The notes beneath the pieces are model-generated. The model had not been told where the DNA came from. It did no database searches and saw only the letters and a program-made list of their open reading frames with translations. Below, piece after piece: positions 52,476 through 62,254 of a stretch of DNA of 64,000 nt. Where the stretch lies: positions 310,001 to 374,000 of the forward strand of contig CAWVDN010000002.1 of the NCBI GenBank assembly GCA_963928055.1, written 5' to 3'. The first letter of the stretch is position 1, and each line of letters opens with the position of its first letter. Both the position numbers and the translations under genes were made by a program. The DNA is from Scatomonas sp963928055. GTDB lineage: Bacteria; Bacillota; Clostridia; Lachnospirales; Lachnospiraceae.

Positions 52476-52498
52476 TAAAATACAAAAATTTTACATTA

Positions 52499-52541
52499 GC
52501 GTCCGTGTACAGGGGGCAATGTCCCCCCTGTACACGGACGC
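52499..52541 (-). terminator. 18-bp hairpin after glnA
   Basis: GCGTCCGTGTACAGGGGG (52499-52516) and its exact complement (52524-52541) with a 7-nt loop, 12 bp after the glnA stop. Only a delayed T-rich stretch follows, but the stem is very strong. It also separates glnA from the polyamine promoter. Confidence 0.65.
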
Positions 52542-52553
52542 CAGACCCGCGCC

Positions 52554-53978
52554 TTACAGATTGTAGTATTTCGCGAACTCCGCGGGATGGGGCACCGCCG
52601 TCAGTTCCAGGCACTCCTGCCGTTTCACCGCGATGAAGTTTCTGATCAGCTGCTCCGGGAACACGCCGCCGGCAGTCAGGTATCCGTGGTCCGCCTCCAG
52701 GGCGTCCAGAGCCGCGTCCAGGGAAGTAGGCAGGGCCTGCAGCTTCGCCTTTTCCTCCTCGGAAAGGGAATACAGGTTCATATCGTAGGGTCCCCAGCCG
52801 TTCTCGTGGGGATCGATGTGATTCTTCACACCGTCCAGCCCCGCCATAAGGATGGCCGCGTAGCAGAGGTAAGGATTGCAGGTGGCGTCCGGGTTCCGCA
52901 GTTCAAACCGGCGCAGGGAAGGCTCCTTGGCATAAGCCGGGATCCGGATCACGGCGCTGCGGTTGGAGGTAGCGTATCCCACGGTCACCGGGGCCTCAAA
53001 TCCGGGAACCAGCCGCTTAAAGGAGTTGGTGCTGGGATTAGTAATGGCGCACAGGGACGAGATATGCTTCAGCAGACCTCCCATGAAATAATGGGCGGTG
53101 CGGCTCAGATGCGAGTATCCTTCGTCATCGGAGAACACCGGCTGGCCGTCCTTCAAAAGCAGCATATGCACATGCATGCCGTTCCCCGCCTCCCCGTAAA
53201 CAGGCTTGGGCATCAATGTGGCCGTCTTTCCGTACTTCATGGCCACGTTGTGGATGATGTACTTGATCATCATGGTGTCGTCCGCCATCTTGGTCATCTC
53301 CCCCAGCCGGGGTTCGATCTCAAACTGGCCGGAGGCTCCTACTTCCGGATGATGGTACTTGATGGGGATCCCCGCCTTTTCCATCTCCATGCACATCTCG
53401 GAACGGCACTCATAAGCCTTGTCAAAAGGTTTCGCCACATGGTAGGCTTTCTGATGGGGCACGATGCATCCCCGGCCTTCCACGGCGCTGTTCCAGGGCG
53501 CCTGGTCCACATCCAGACTCATGCTGATGGAGTAGGGATGCACCTCCCAGCCTACGCTGTCAAACAGATAAAATTCAAACTCCGGCAAAATGATCATGGT
53601 GTCGGCAATGCCGGATTCCTTCATGTAGCGGTTGGCCGCCTGCACAATGTTTCTGGGGTACTGATCCAGGGGACGGTTCTCCGGATGATCGATGATCATG
53701 GCGTTTCCTGTTACGGAAAGCGTAGGCGGCTCACAGAAGGGATCTACGATCGCCGTATCCAGATCCGGAATAAAGACCATGTCGCTCTTCTCCACCACCG
53801 CGTACCCGTAGTTGGACGCGTCAAAACCGATGCCGTTCTTCAGCGTATCCTCGGAAAACTGCTGCACCGGTATGGTCACATGGCGGTACTGGCCGTTGAT
53901 ATCCACGATCTTAAAATCGATCATCTGGATATGATGGTCCTCGATCATTTTCATAAAAGCCCCGACTGTCATTGACAT
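52554..53978 (-). CDS. glnA: Glutamine synthetase, type I
   Basis: 474 residues with beta-grasp N-terminus and catalytic domain: metal ligands in LPEFEFYLFD and ASGQFEIEPRLGEM, ATP site GNGMHVHMLLLKDG, NRSAVIRIPAY and RRFELRNPDATCNPYL. It makes glutamine from glutamate and ammonia. The start at 53978 follows GGGAGGAAC. Because it lies beside polyamine genes, gamma-glutamyl-polyamine synthesis is an alternative, but the sequence looks like an ordinary GSI. Confidence 0.92.
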   Translation of the reverse strand: MSMTVGAFMKMIEDHHIQMIDFKIVDINGQYRHVTIPVQQFSEDTLKNGIGFDASNYGYAVVEKSDMVFIPDLDTAIVDPFCEPPTLSVTGNAMIIDHPENRPLDQYPRNIVQAANRYMKESGIADTMIILPEFEFYLFDSVGWEVHPYSISMSLDVDQAPWNSAVEGRGCIVPHQKAYHVAKPFDKAYECRSEMCMEMEKAGIPIKYHHPEVGASGQFEIEPRLGEMTKMADDTMMIKYIIHNVAMKYGKTATLMPKPVYGEAGNGMHVHMLLLKDGQPVFSDDEGYSHLSRTAHYFMGGLLKHISSLCAITNPSTNSFKRLVPGFEAPVTVGYATSNRSAVIRIPAYAKEPSLRRFELRNPDATCNPYLCYAAILMAGLDGVKNHIDPHENGWGPYDMNLYSLSEEEKAKLQALPTSLDAALDALEADHGYLTAGGVFPEQLIRNFIAVKRQECLELTAVPHPAEFAKYYNL

Positions 53979-54044
53979 AAAAAGTTCCTCCCAATACAAT
54001 CATTATTTTTGCTTCTGTCACCCCCGTGAAGCTTGTATAGAACC

Positions 54045-54073
54045 ATCATATCTGAAAATTTTGTAATTTTCAA
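54045..54073 (-). promoter_or_regulatory. Promoter of glnA
   Basis: Minus strand TTGAAA (54068-54073), 17 bp, TATGAT (54045-54050). Confidence 0.75.
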
Positions 54074-54117
54074 TCTTTTTTCTAATATTTCTTTTATGTT
54101 GACCTGATAGAGGTAAA

Positions 54118-54772
54118 TCAGATTCTGCCGGCACGTTTTCTGTAGTCCTCATCGATTTGCTCTTTCCAGGCAGCTCCCAGCGGCTGATTCCTCCGGAGTG
54201 CGCTGATCGCGCCGCCAAGAGCCTGATAATTCAGGGCGGTACCCTCCTGGTCCGCATGATAATTTGCCGCCCGGTCCCGGCCGATGCCGAAGCGGCCTGC
54301 GGTTTCTACCGCGTCAATATTGGCTCCAAGGAATAAAAATTCCCAGCCGTATTTTCTTTTTTCTTTCTCGATCATGCGTTTTACATCTTCCAGCCGGTAC
54401 CTGCAGCTTACGTTCTCCATGCCGTCAGTGGTAATAATAAACAGCGTATGCTCCGGCACATCTTCCCGGCGGATATATTTGTGAATCTTTCCAATATGGT
54501 GAATGGCCCCTCCCAGGGCGTCCAGAAGCGCGGTACCCCCCGCAGGCGCAGTAATCTTTTTCTGTCATCAGAGGAACTTTCCGGATATCCACCCGGTCAT
54601 GAAGCAAAAAACTTTCATCGCTGAACAAAATGGTGGACACCAGAGCCTGGCCTTCCTCTTTTTTCTGTTTCTGGATCATGGCGTTGAACCCCCCGATGGT
54701 ATCTGCCTCCAGGCCGCTCATGGATCCGCTGCGGTCAAGAATAAAAACAATCTCTGTTAAATTTTTTCTCAT
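54118..54772 (-). pseudogene. VWA-domain protein split by a frameshift in a six-G run
   Basis: The N-terminal frame has the MIDAS motif FILDRSGSMSGLE and ends after GGYRASG. The rest (GGTALLDALGGAIHHIGKIH, then IITTDGMENVS) is in the next frame and runs to 54118. Removing one G from the run 54536-54541 restores a single protein of about 217 residues. It resembles TerY-like VWA proteins. The change may be a real mutation, phase variation or a sequencing error. Confidence 0.8.
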
Positions 54773-54796
54773 GGTTCTGCCTCCTTATTGTTTGAA

Positions 54797-54833
54797 TAAA
54801 AAAATGTGGCTGTCTTTCCCTTACAGCCACATT
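54797..54833 (-). terminator. Terminator between macrodomain and VWA genes
   Basis: AATGTGGCTGT and ACAGCCACATT, 9-nt loop, followed by TTTTTTT on the minus strand. Confidence 0.82.
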
Positions 54834-54897
54834 TTATAACAGAGATTCTTTTTTCCGGTCGCCCCGCAGGCGACAATTTCATCCGGGTTCCCGCTTT

Positions 54898-55872
54898 TCA
54901 GCCTCCCAGCAGGTTCTGATCGAAAGCAAAAAGCGCTTCATTGATCTCGAAAATATTATAATTCCCGTGCTCGATAAAATACTCAATGATTATATCAAAT
55001 TTGCTGGAACGGGAAAGGGCAAATCCGGCTTTCCCCAGCAATTCCCTGGTCTCCTCCAGGGAAAGCTCCAGAGCTATGGCAAAGGCGGCTGCCGTAGGTT
55101 TGCTGGGCCTGTACAGTCTGTCTCCCCGGATCTTTGAAAAGAGTTTCCGGTCAATATTGGCTTTTTTATAACACTCCGGATCTTTCATGCCCTTCTCATC
55201 AATCTTCCGCAGCAGCATTTCCGAAAAGCTCTCATCGATCTGGGACAGAGCTTCCTCAAGGCTTGCCGCTTTGTAAGAAGCCGGAAGCTGTTCCCCCTCC
55301 AAAAACAGCAGCTGTTCCAGACGGCGGCTGCGGTCTGTATGAGCCGCAGCGTAACGGTCGTCAATATATTCTGTAATATCCTCAAAAAGCCGGCTGCTGA
55401 TCTGGTAAGCCTTCCTGTCAAAGATCACCAGAAAAACCTGCATCTCATGCTCCATAAGAAAGGCGCTGATGGCCTCCACCGCCACCTGCAGCGCCTGATC
55501 CTTTGGATACCCGTAAATACCGGAGGAGATCAGGGGAAAGGCCACGCTCTCACATTGGTGTTCTCTTGCCAGTTCCAGGGAAGCGCGGTAACAGGAAGTT
55601 AATTTCTCCCTTTCCCCCTGGGTTCCGCCTCTCCAACGGGGGCCTACCGCGTGGATCACATACCGGCAGGGCAGCTTTCCCGCCCCCGTGATCTTGGCCT
55701 TCCCGGTCTCGCAGCCTCCCAGAGTTCTGCACTCCGCCAGCAGCGCCGGGCCTGCGGCCCGGTGAATGCAGCCGTCCACGCCTCCGCCTCCCAGAAGGGT
55801 AGAATTGGCGGCGTTTACAATGGCGTCCACTTTCATCTCTGTAATATCATTTCTTACGATCTGCAGCGGCAT
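54898..55872 (-). CDS. Macrodomain protein with extra C-terminal domain
   Basis: 324 residues. The macrodomain (1-165) has RNDITEMKVDAIVNAANSTL, GGGGVDGCIHRAAG and PLISSGIYGYP, the MacroD-type ADP-ribose hydrolase pattern. Residues about 200-324 are a helical domain seen in many Firmicute macrodomain proteins (DRKLFSKIRGDRLYRPSKPT, AFAIALELSLEETRELLGKA), similar in flavour to an HTH-containing regulator domain. Its target is unknown. GGAGG precedes the start. Confidence 0.9.
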   Translation of the reverse strand: MPLQIVRNDITEMKVDAIVNAANSTLLGGGGVDGCIHRAAGPALLAECRTLGGCETGKAKITGAGKLPCRYVIHAVGPRWRGGTQGEREKLTSCYRASLELAREHQCESVAFPLISSGIYGYPKDQALQVAVEAISAFLMEHEMQVFLVIFDRKAYQISSRLFEDITEYIDDRYAAAHTDRSRRLEQLLFLEGEQLPASYKAASLEEALSQIDESFSEMLLRKIDEKGMKDPECYKKANIDRKLFSKIRGDRLYRPSKPTAAAFAIALELSLEETRELLGKAGFALSRSSKFDIIIEYFIEHGNYNIFEINEALFAFDQNLLGG

Positions 55873-55924
55873 CCTGCATCCTCCTTTCTCTGCATGCAGA
55901 GAACAGCCTTTTCAGCCGGCAGCC

Positions 55925-57199
55925 TTATGCCTCATCGATGGCCTTTCCGATGTCGTGCCGATAGTATTTGTTGTCGAAATCCACCCAGTCCACGGCCTCG
56001 TAGGCGTTCTTCCGGGCTTCCTTCAGGTCTTTTCCAAGAGCGGTGACTCCCAGGACTCTGCCGCCGTTGGTCAGCACCTGGCCCTCCGGGCCGAACTTGG
56101 TTCCCGCGTGGAACACGTAGTAGCCGTCCTTTCCTTTAAAGTTCTCCAGTCCCCGGATCGGCAGACCCTTTTCGTAGGAGACCGGATAGCCGTCGCTGGC
56201 CAGTACCACGCACACGGCCGCGTCCTCCTTGAATTTCAGATCGATCTGATCCAGGCGGCCGTCGATGCAGGCTTCCACCACCTCCACCATATCGTTCTCC
56301 ATTCTTGGCAGGACTACCTGGGCTTCCGGATCCCCGAAACGGGCATTGTATTCCAGTACCTTGGGGCCTTCCGGGGTAAGCATGAGCCCGAAAAAGATCA
56401 CGCCCTTAAACTCCCGTCCCTCTGCCGCCATAGCGTCCACAGTGGGCTGGAAAATGTATTTCCGGCAGAAGTCGTCCACTTCTTTGGTATAGAAAGGCGT
56501 AGGAGAAAAATTGCCCATACCGCCGGTGTTCAGTCCCTGGTCTCCGTCCTTGGCCCGCTTATGGTCCTGGGCGGAAGCCATGGTCTTAATAGTCTTTCCG
56601 TCCACAAAGGACAGCACAGAGACTTCCCGTCCGGTCATAAACTCTTCGATGACCATATGGTTTCCTGCAGAGCCGAACTTTTTGTCCAGCATAATGGTCT
56701 TTACCCCCTCCAGGGCTTCCTCCAGAGTATTGCAGATCAGCACGCCTTTTCCCAGAGCCAGGCCGTCGGCCTTAAGGACAATGGGAAATTTTGCCGTTTT
56801 CAGATATTCCTCTGCCTTCCGCGGATCGTCAAAGGTCTCATAGGCCGCTGTGGGGATGTGGTACTTTTTCATCAGATCCTTGGAAAAGGCTTTGGAGCCC
56901 TCCAGGATGGCCGCGTTTTTCCGGGGGCCGAACACCCGCAGGCCCTGGGCCTCGAAAACGTCCACAATGCCTCCCACCAGGGGATCGTCCATGCCGATGA
57001 TGGTCAGGTCGATAGCCTTTTCTTTGGCAAAGGAGACCAGCCTGTCAAATTCCATGGCGCCGATGTCCACACACTCGGCCACCTCCGCGATGCCGGCGTT
57101 GCCGGGGGCGCAGTAAATCTTCTCCGCCAGAGGGCTCTGGCTTATCTTCCATGCGATGGCGTGTTCTCTGCCGCCGCTTCCCACGATCAAAATCTTCAT
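55925..57199 (-). CDS. purD: Phosphoribosylamine-glycine ligase
   Basis: 424 residues, ATP-grasp enzyme of purine synthesis: start LIVGSGGREHAIAWK, ATP loop FPIVLKADGLALGKGV, GGMGNFSPTPF, and metal region LEYNARFGDPEAQ. Full length. Last gene of the purE-purM-purN-purD operon. Confidence 0.96.
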   Translation of the reverse strand: MKILIVGSGGREHAIAWKISQSPLAEKIYCAPGNAGIAEVAECVDIGAMEFDRLVSFAKEKAIDLTIIGMDDPLVGGIVDVFEAQGLRVFGPRKNAAILEGSKAFSKDLMKKYHIPTAAYETFDDPRKAEEYLKTAKFPIVLKADGLALGKGVLICNTLEEALEGVKTIMLDKKFGSAGNHMVIEEFMTGREVSVLSFVDGKTIKTMASAQDHKRAKDGDQGLNTGGMGNFSPTPFYTKEVDDFCRKYIFQPTVDAMAAEGREFKGVIFFGLMLTPEGPKVLEYNARFGDPEAQVVLPRMENDMVEVVEACIDGRLDQIDLKFKEDAAVCVVLASDGYPVSYEKGLPIRGLENFKGKDGYYVFHAGTKFGPEGQVLTNGGRVLGVTALGKDLKEARKNAYEAVDWVDFDNKYYRHDIGKAIDEA

Positions 57200-57222
57200 C
57201 TGTATATCCTCTTTTCTGATTA

Positions 57223-57849
57223 TTACTGGCTGATATGTACCAGGCCGTCTGTTACCGTTACTTTTCCGTTGGCGATGAGATCAATGGCTTTGGGCAGGAT
57301 CACCCACTCCGCCTGCTCCATGACCCGGCGCTGAAGGATCTCCGGTGTATCTCCCTCCCGGATCTCTACCGCCTTCTGCAGGATAATGGGGCCTGTATCC
57401 GTGCCGGCGTCCACGAAGTGAACGGTGGCTCCCGTGACCTTTACGCCCCTGGCCAATGCCCCTTCATGAACCTTCAGACCGTAGTAGCCGGTGCCGCAGA
57501 AGGAGGGGATCAGGGAAGGATGCACGTTGATGATCCGGTTGGGATAGGCCTTCACCAGCATCTCCGGGATCACCACCAGAAAACCTGCCAGCACAATGAG
57601 ATCCACTTTCTCTGCCTGGAGTTTGGCAAGCAGCGCCTGGTGGAACTGCTCTCTGGTCTTGAAATCTTTCGGGGAAATGCAGACTGCCTCCACCCCTTTT
57701 GCCCGGGCCCGCTCCAGAGCGTAAGCCCCCGGGTTGTTGCTGATCACCACAGAGATCTCCGCGTTGGTGATCTTCCCCGCGTCCACCGCGTCCAGGATCG
57801 CCTGGAGATTGGTGCCTCCGCCGGATACCAGTACCGCTGTCTTTAACAT
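57223..57849 (-). CDS. purN: Phosphoribosylglycinamide formyltransferase
   Basis: 208 residues with the folate-dependent formyltransferase motifs VLVSGGGTNLQAILDA, the active-site NVHPSLIPSF and GATVHFVDAGTDTGPII. AGGAGG precedes the start. 23 bp before purD. Confidence 0.95.
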   Translation of the reverse strand: MLKTAVLVSGGGTNLQAILDAVDAGKITNAEISVVISNNPGAYALERARAKGVEAVCISPKDFKTREQFHQALLAKLQAEKVDLIVLAGFLVVIPEMLVKAYPNRIINVHPSLIPSFCGTGYYGLKVHEGALARGVKVTGATVHFVDAGTDTGPIILQKAVEIREGDTPEILQRRVMEQAEWVILPKAIDLIANGKVTVTDGLVHISQ

Positions 57850-57921
57850 GTTTCTTTCCTCCTGATGATAGAAAGCAGGCCCCGCCCCGTTTTCTTAAGG
57901 GGAGGCCTGCCTGCCGTTTTC

Positions 57922-58947
57922 TCAGATCAACTGTACCTCTTTTTTGCCGGACTCAATGTGCCCGATCACATAGGGCTTCTCCCCTGCCGCCTGGATGGCC
58001 TGCATGGCGGTATCCACATCCTCGGGATTCACAGCCACGATCATGCCGATGCCCATGTTGTAGGTATTGTACATCACCCGCTCTTCCACCTGGCCTTTTT
58101 CCGCCAGCAGCTTGAAGATCGGCGGTACCGGATAACTGTCCTTCTGGATCACGGCGTCCACGTCCTCCCGCAGCATCCGGGGCACATTTTCGTAGAAGCC
58201 GCCGCCGGTAATGTGGCTGCAGGCCTTCACGGTGACTCCCGCGTCTTTGATGCTCTTCAGAGCCTTCACATAGATCTTGGTGGGAGCCAGCAGCGCCTCT
58301 CCCAGGGTGGTGCCCAGTTCTTCATAATAGGTGTCCAGGGACTCCTTGGACATCTCAAATACTTTTCTCACCAGAGAAAAGCCGTTGCTGTGAACGCCGG
58401 AGGAGGCCATGCCGATGAGCACGTCCCCGGAACTCAAGGAAGCTCCCGTGATCAGGTCTTTTTCATCCACCACGCCTACGGCGAAGCCCGCCAGATCGTA
58501 CTCGTCCTCCGGGTAAAAGCCCGGCATCTCCGCGGTCTCCCCGCCGATGAGGGCGGCTCCCGCCTGGACGCAGCCCTCCGCCACGCCGCTGACAATGTCC
58601 GCGATCCGCTCCGGGATATTTTTTCCGCAGGCTATGTAATCCAGGAAAAACAGAGGTTCGCCCCCCGCGCAGGCAATGTCGTTGACACACATGGCTACAC
58701 AGTCAATACCTACGGTATCGTGCTTATCCATGAGAAACGCCAGTTTCAGCTTGGTTCCCACGCCGTCGGTGCCGGACACCAGTGTGGGATGCTCCATGGT
58801 TTTGAACTTGTCCATGGAGAAAGCCCCGGAAAAGCCGCCCAGACCTCCCAGGATCTCCGGCCGCGCCGTTCTGGCCACATGCTTTTTCATCAGTTCCACC
58901 GCTTTGTAACCGGCTTCGATATCTACGCCTGAATGCTTGTAATCCAT
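57922..58947 (-). CDS. purM: Phosphoribosylformylglycinamidine cyclo-ligase
   Basis: 341 residues: YKHSGVDIEAGYKAVELMKK, ATP motif LVSGTDGVGTKLKLAF, and GGETAEMPGFY, typical AIR synthetase. It closes the imidazole ring in step five of purine synthesis. GGAGGG precedes the start. Confidence 0.96.
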   Translation of the reverse strand: MDYKHSGVDIEAGYKAVELMKKHVARTARPEILGGLGGFSGAFSMDKFKTMEHPTLVSGTDGVGTKLKLAFLMDKHDTVGIDCVAMCVNDIACAGGEPLFFLDYIACGKNIPERIADIVSGVAEGCVQAGAALIGGETAEMPGFYPEDEYDLAGFAVGVVDEKDLITGASLSSGDVLIGMASSGVHSNGFSLVRKVFEMSKESLDTYYEELGTTLGEALLAPTKIYVKALKSIKDAGVTVKACSHITGGGFYENVPRMLREDVDAVIQKDSYPVPPIFKLLAEKGQVEERVMYNTYNMGIGMIVAVNPEDVDTAMQAIQAAGEKPYVIGHIESGKKEVQLI

Positions 58948-58959
58948 AGGTCCCTCCGT

Positions 58960-59466
58960 TTATTTTGTGTAATTTTTATAACCAACCTGCTGAAGCTTCG
59001 CGTCCTTGGCCACCACCTGGTCTTTCAGCTCCGCCGCGTAATCTTTGACCTTCTGCAGCAGCTCCGGATCGCCGGTGGCCAGGATCTTGGCTGCCAGGAT
59101 GCCGGCGTTGGCACCGCCGTTGATGGCCACGGTAGCCACGGGAATGCCGCTGGGCATCTGCACGATGGAATAGAGAGAATCCCTTCCGCCCAGAGAAGTG
59201 GTATGCATGGGAATGCCGATCACCGGCATGGGGAAGATGGCCGCGCACATACCCGGCAGATGAGCCGCCATGCCCGCGCCGGCAATGATCACTTTAAAGC
59301 CTTTCTCCTCCGCGGTCTTAGCGTACTCAAAAAACACATCCGGCTCCCGGTGGGCAGAGATAATGGTCATCTCATACTCGATCCCGAACTTTTCCAGAAT
59401 GTCGGCGGCTTTCGCCATCACCGGCATGTCCGAATCACTGCCCATAACAATTCCAACCTTAGCCAT
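58960..59466 (-). CDS. purE: N5-carboxyaminoimidazole ribonucleotide mutase
   Basis: 168 residues: VGIVMGSDSDMPVMAKAADI, SAHREPD and AGMAAHLPGMCA with catalytic His. First gene of the operon; AAAGGAGAG precedes ATG. Confidence 0.96.
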   Translation of the reverse strand: MAKVGIVMGSDSDMPVMAKAADILEKFGIEYEMTIISAHREPDVFFEYAKTAEEKGFKVIIAGAGMAAHLPGMCAAIFPMPVIGIPMHTTSLGGRDSLYSIVQMPSGIPVATVAINGGANAGILAAKILATGDPELLQKVKDYAAELKDQVVAKDAKLQQVGYKNYTK

Positions 59467-59540
59467 AATTTTCTCTCCTTTTCACTATTAATAAGCTATA
59501 TTAATAAGTTTAGCAAATCACTTCATATCTGCTTATAAGC

Positions 59541-59569
59541 ATTGTACTGACAGCCTCTGGCCTTGTCAA
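59541..59569 (-). promoter_or_regulatory. Promoter of the purine operon
   Basis: Minus strand TTGACA (59564-59569), 17 bp, TACAAT (59541-59546). The leader is only about 70 nt, too short for a purine riboswitch. Confidence 0.82.
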
Positions 59570-59597
59570 CCGCTTTCTTTCCGGTTCCGGAAAATCC

Positions 59598-61646
59598 TCA
59601 GAAATCCAGCGCCCGGTTCAGCTCTTCTGTGCCTTCCGGCACAAAGCGGCCGTCCTCGATCACGGAAATCCTCCGGCCATCCTCCATGATCACCCGGATA
59701 TGCCCCAGCTCATCGTAAGGGATGGTGACATCTGTATGGCAGTTGAAATAGGCCTGGGATACGTCCGTCTTTCGCAGCAGGGACCGCTCATTATCCCTGG
59801 CGATGATCTCCTTCCCGTCGGGATTATAGACCTTGGTGTCCTCCTGCCAGCTGTAGCAGGTATCTCCGAAGGCGAAATGGGGCCCTGTTTTCTCCGCGAT
59901 GAGAATGGGCAGCTTGTCCTCGATGCCGTATTTCCTGGCCATGGTGTAGGCGGTGGTGTTGGTGCCGATGGCAAACTCCCCCATGGGCAGGGTTTTGTGG
60001 TGGAAAAGAATATTCTCCTCGATATACTGCCGGTTATCCTCCGGTTTTTCAAAGTTGCCGCAGGAATACTCCGTGATCATGCCGTCCCGCACCCGGATCT
60101 TCAGATCCCGGTACTCCAGCCCCTCCAGATAGACCTGCTTCACATGGAGCAGGCCGCTGGTGCCCGCAAGCACCGGAGATGTGAACACTTCTCCCACGGG
60201 AATGTTCACATCCGCCACGCAGTTTTCAAAGTTCGTCTCCTTCGCCGGGTCCTTCAGGGGATGCAGCCGTACGGTCAGGTCTGTTTCGTTGCCGTCCCTG
60301 CCTCCGATGTGAACGGAAGCTCCCTGGTCCAGAAGATCGATCAGGGTCTGCTGGATCCGCTGATATTTCTTGTAATCCAGCGTGTTGATCTTCACCGTCT
60401 CACGGAAGATCTCCTCATACTTTTCTCCGATCTCCGGCACCGGATAGGCAATGATGGTAAAGCTCCGCTCCTCCCCGCGGATATAGCGGTTGGTGATCTG
60501 GCCGGATTCGCTGTCCATGCGGACCCGGAGCTTCTGCTGCTCTTCCGTGAGCGTACACGCGCTCTTTTTATTTTCCGGAACGAAGGGGAGTTCCCCGAAG
60601 ATCTCCATGCAGGCGGGCCCCCCATGGACCGCCGCCAGTTCCCTGTACTTTTCAAAGGCTTCCTGCAGACTCCGCAGCTTCCTGGCCGCCAGCTGTTCGT
60701 CCAGATAAATGGCGGCGTCGTTCCGGTGGTCGTATTCAAACTGTTTATTGGGAATGGCCCCGTAATAACCGATCCGCAGATTCTGCCGCTTGTTGATGGA
60801 GTGGACCGCCGACCGGTAGATCACCGGAGCAAGTCCCATAGCCCGGAACTGCAGAATGGCTTCCCGGACTACGCGCTCAAAGCCCAGGCAGTAGCGGACA
60901 TTTACCGTCTTCTTTTTGGAAAGATCCTTCCCCGTCACCTCAAAACCGATCCGGTAGCCTTCCGTATAGGTCCCGGCCATGGCCCGGATCTCCTCCTCCG
61001 GCAGAGAGGCCAGAAATTCCGCCGTCCTGCGCTGGTTCTCTGTGACATATTCTCCGAACCGGTACAGATAGCGGATATCCCGGAGATCCGACTCCAGAAT
61101 GATCCGGACCGCGAAATCCAGAGAAGGGTCCACCTGCTCCCGGATACGGTATTCCACCATATCCTCACAGTAATCACTGACATACCAGTAAAGGGTCTCC
61201 CGCAGATTGTCCGGGGTGGGAAGTTCTTCCTCCTCAAACATGTGATAGCATTCCAGAAACAGCTCCATGCACCGGAGCATATCCAGTTTCCGGCCTTCGT
61301 AGGCAAAGACGATCATCCCGCGGAGTTCCGTGTAAAGGAAGCTGAAATACCTGCCGTAATCCTCGCCCAGCATAGCGGAGGCGTACGCGGGATTTCCGTA
61401 GCATTCCTCATAGGCTCCCGGCAGCAGTTCCGCGTACAGTTCCCGGTTGATCAGCTCCAGCTCCTCCAGGGAGGCCTCCCGGAATTCCCCCGCCGCCAGC
61501 TTTTCCGCCAGAACATCCATGCGGATCAGAAAGGAAGCTTCCTTCTGAAAAAAATCCCGGAAGATCACCGGGACAGAATATTCCTGCCGGATCTGGCCGA
61601 TCCGTTCCAGAGCCAGACCGTACCGCTCCTCCTCTTCTCTCTCCAT
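59598..61646 (-). CDS. M29-type aminopeptidase with long N-terminal domain
   Basis: 682 residues. The C-terminal 380 match M29 metallopeptidases (VLAGTSGLLHVKQVYLEGLE, MGEFAIGTNTTAYTMA, KTGPHFAFGDTCYS, FNCHTDVTIPYDELG with metal ligands). M29 enzymes are usually about 410 residues; the extra 300-residue helical N-terminus is not recognised. The start at 61646 has AGGAGG upstream and lies 4 bp after the HD gene. Confidence 0.87.
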   Translation of the reverse strand: MEREEEERYGLALERIGQIRQEYSVPVIFRDFFQKEASFLIRMDVLAEKLAAGEFREASLEELELINRELYAELLPGAYEECYGNPAYASAMLGEDYGRYFSFLYTELRGMIVFAYEGRKLDMLRCMELFLECYHMFEEEELPTPDNLRETLYWYVSDYCEDMVEYRIREQVDPSLDFAVRIILESDLRDIRYLYRFGEYVTENQRRTAEFLASLPEEEIRAMAGTYTEGYRIGFEVTGKDLSKKKTVNVRYCLGFERVVREAILQFRAMGLAPVIYRSAVHSINKRQNLRIGYYGAIPNKQFEYDHRNDAAIYLDEQLAARKLRSLQEAFEKYRELAAVHGGPACMEIFGELPFVPENKKSACTLTEEQQKLRVRMDSESGQITNRYIRGEERSFTIIAYPVPEIGEKYEEIFRETVKINTLDYKKYQRIQQTLIDLLDQGASVHIGGRDGNETDLTVRLHPLKDPAKETNFENCVADVNIPVGEVFTSPVLAGTSGLLHVKQVYLEGLEYRDLKIRVRDGMITEYSCGNFEKPEDNRQYIEENILFHHKTLPMGEFAIGTNTTAYTMARKYGIEDKLPILIAEKTGPHFAFGDTCYSWQEDTKVYNPDGKEIIARDNERSLLRKTDVSQAYFNCHTDVTIPYDELGHIRVIMEDGRRISVIEDGRFVPEGTEELNRALDF

Positions 61647-61650
61647 GCCC

Positions 61651-62253
61651 TCATTCCTCCTTGTCCTTCCGCAGATTTCCCTTCTGCACATTTTTCTCGA
61701 TGATCTCCCGCATATATTCCCAGATCTCCCGGGAGCCGGTCCCGGTCTTTTCATTGCGTTTTTCGATCTGCGACCGGCAGACCCCGTGTTCCCGCCAGTC
61801 TCCGCCTCCGTTGGAATCGTTCAGCAGTACCGGCTGGAAATTGTCCATGGTATGGGCGAACCTGGCCTCCGGGGTCTCATAGGCTTCAAATTCTTCAAAC
61901 AGTTCCCGCAGTTCCCGGCCCTGATCCTCCGGCAGCAGACCGAAGATCCGCTCCGCGGCGGCCTCCTCCCGCTCCCTCTGGGTGGCCTTTCCCGACTCAT
62001 CGTAGGCGTAGGTATCCCCCGCGTCGATCTCCACCACATCGTGAATGAGGATTATCATCAGGGTCTTCGCCAGGTCTATGGGCTCATTGGCGTATTCCCG
62101 CAGGAGATAGGCCATCACCGCCATATGCCAGGCGTGTTCCGCGTCGTTTTCCCGGCGCCCTCCGCCGGTGAGATGGGTCTGTCTGAGAATCTTTTTTTCC
62201 TGATCGATCTCCAGGACAAATTGCTTCTGTTTTTCAAATCTCTCCCTGTCCAT
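61651..62253 (-). CDS. HD-domain phosphohydrolase (YfbR/HDDC2-like)
   Basis: 200 residues with metal residues in GRRENDAEHAWHMA and ILIHDVVEIDAGD, then TREREEAAAE-like region and a downstream Asp in FAHTMDNFQPVL. Relatives hydrolyse nucleoside monophosphates. Confidence 0.9.
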   Translation of the reverse strand: MDRERFEKQKQFVLEIDQEKKILRQTHLTGGGRRENDAEHAWHMAVMAYLLREYANEPIDLAKTLMIILIHDVVEIDAGDTYAYDESGKATQREREEAAAERIFGLLPEDQGRELRELFEEFEAYETPEARFAHTMDNFQPVLLNDSNGGGDWREHGVCRSQIEKRNEKTGTGSREIWEYMREIIEKNVQKGNLRKDKEE

Positions 62254-62254
62254 C

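Noticed and set aside
59467..59590. Possible purine riboswitch before purE
   Set aside because: The promoter leaves only about 70 nt of leader, too short for the three-way junction and terminator.
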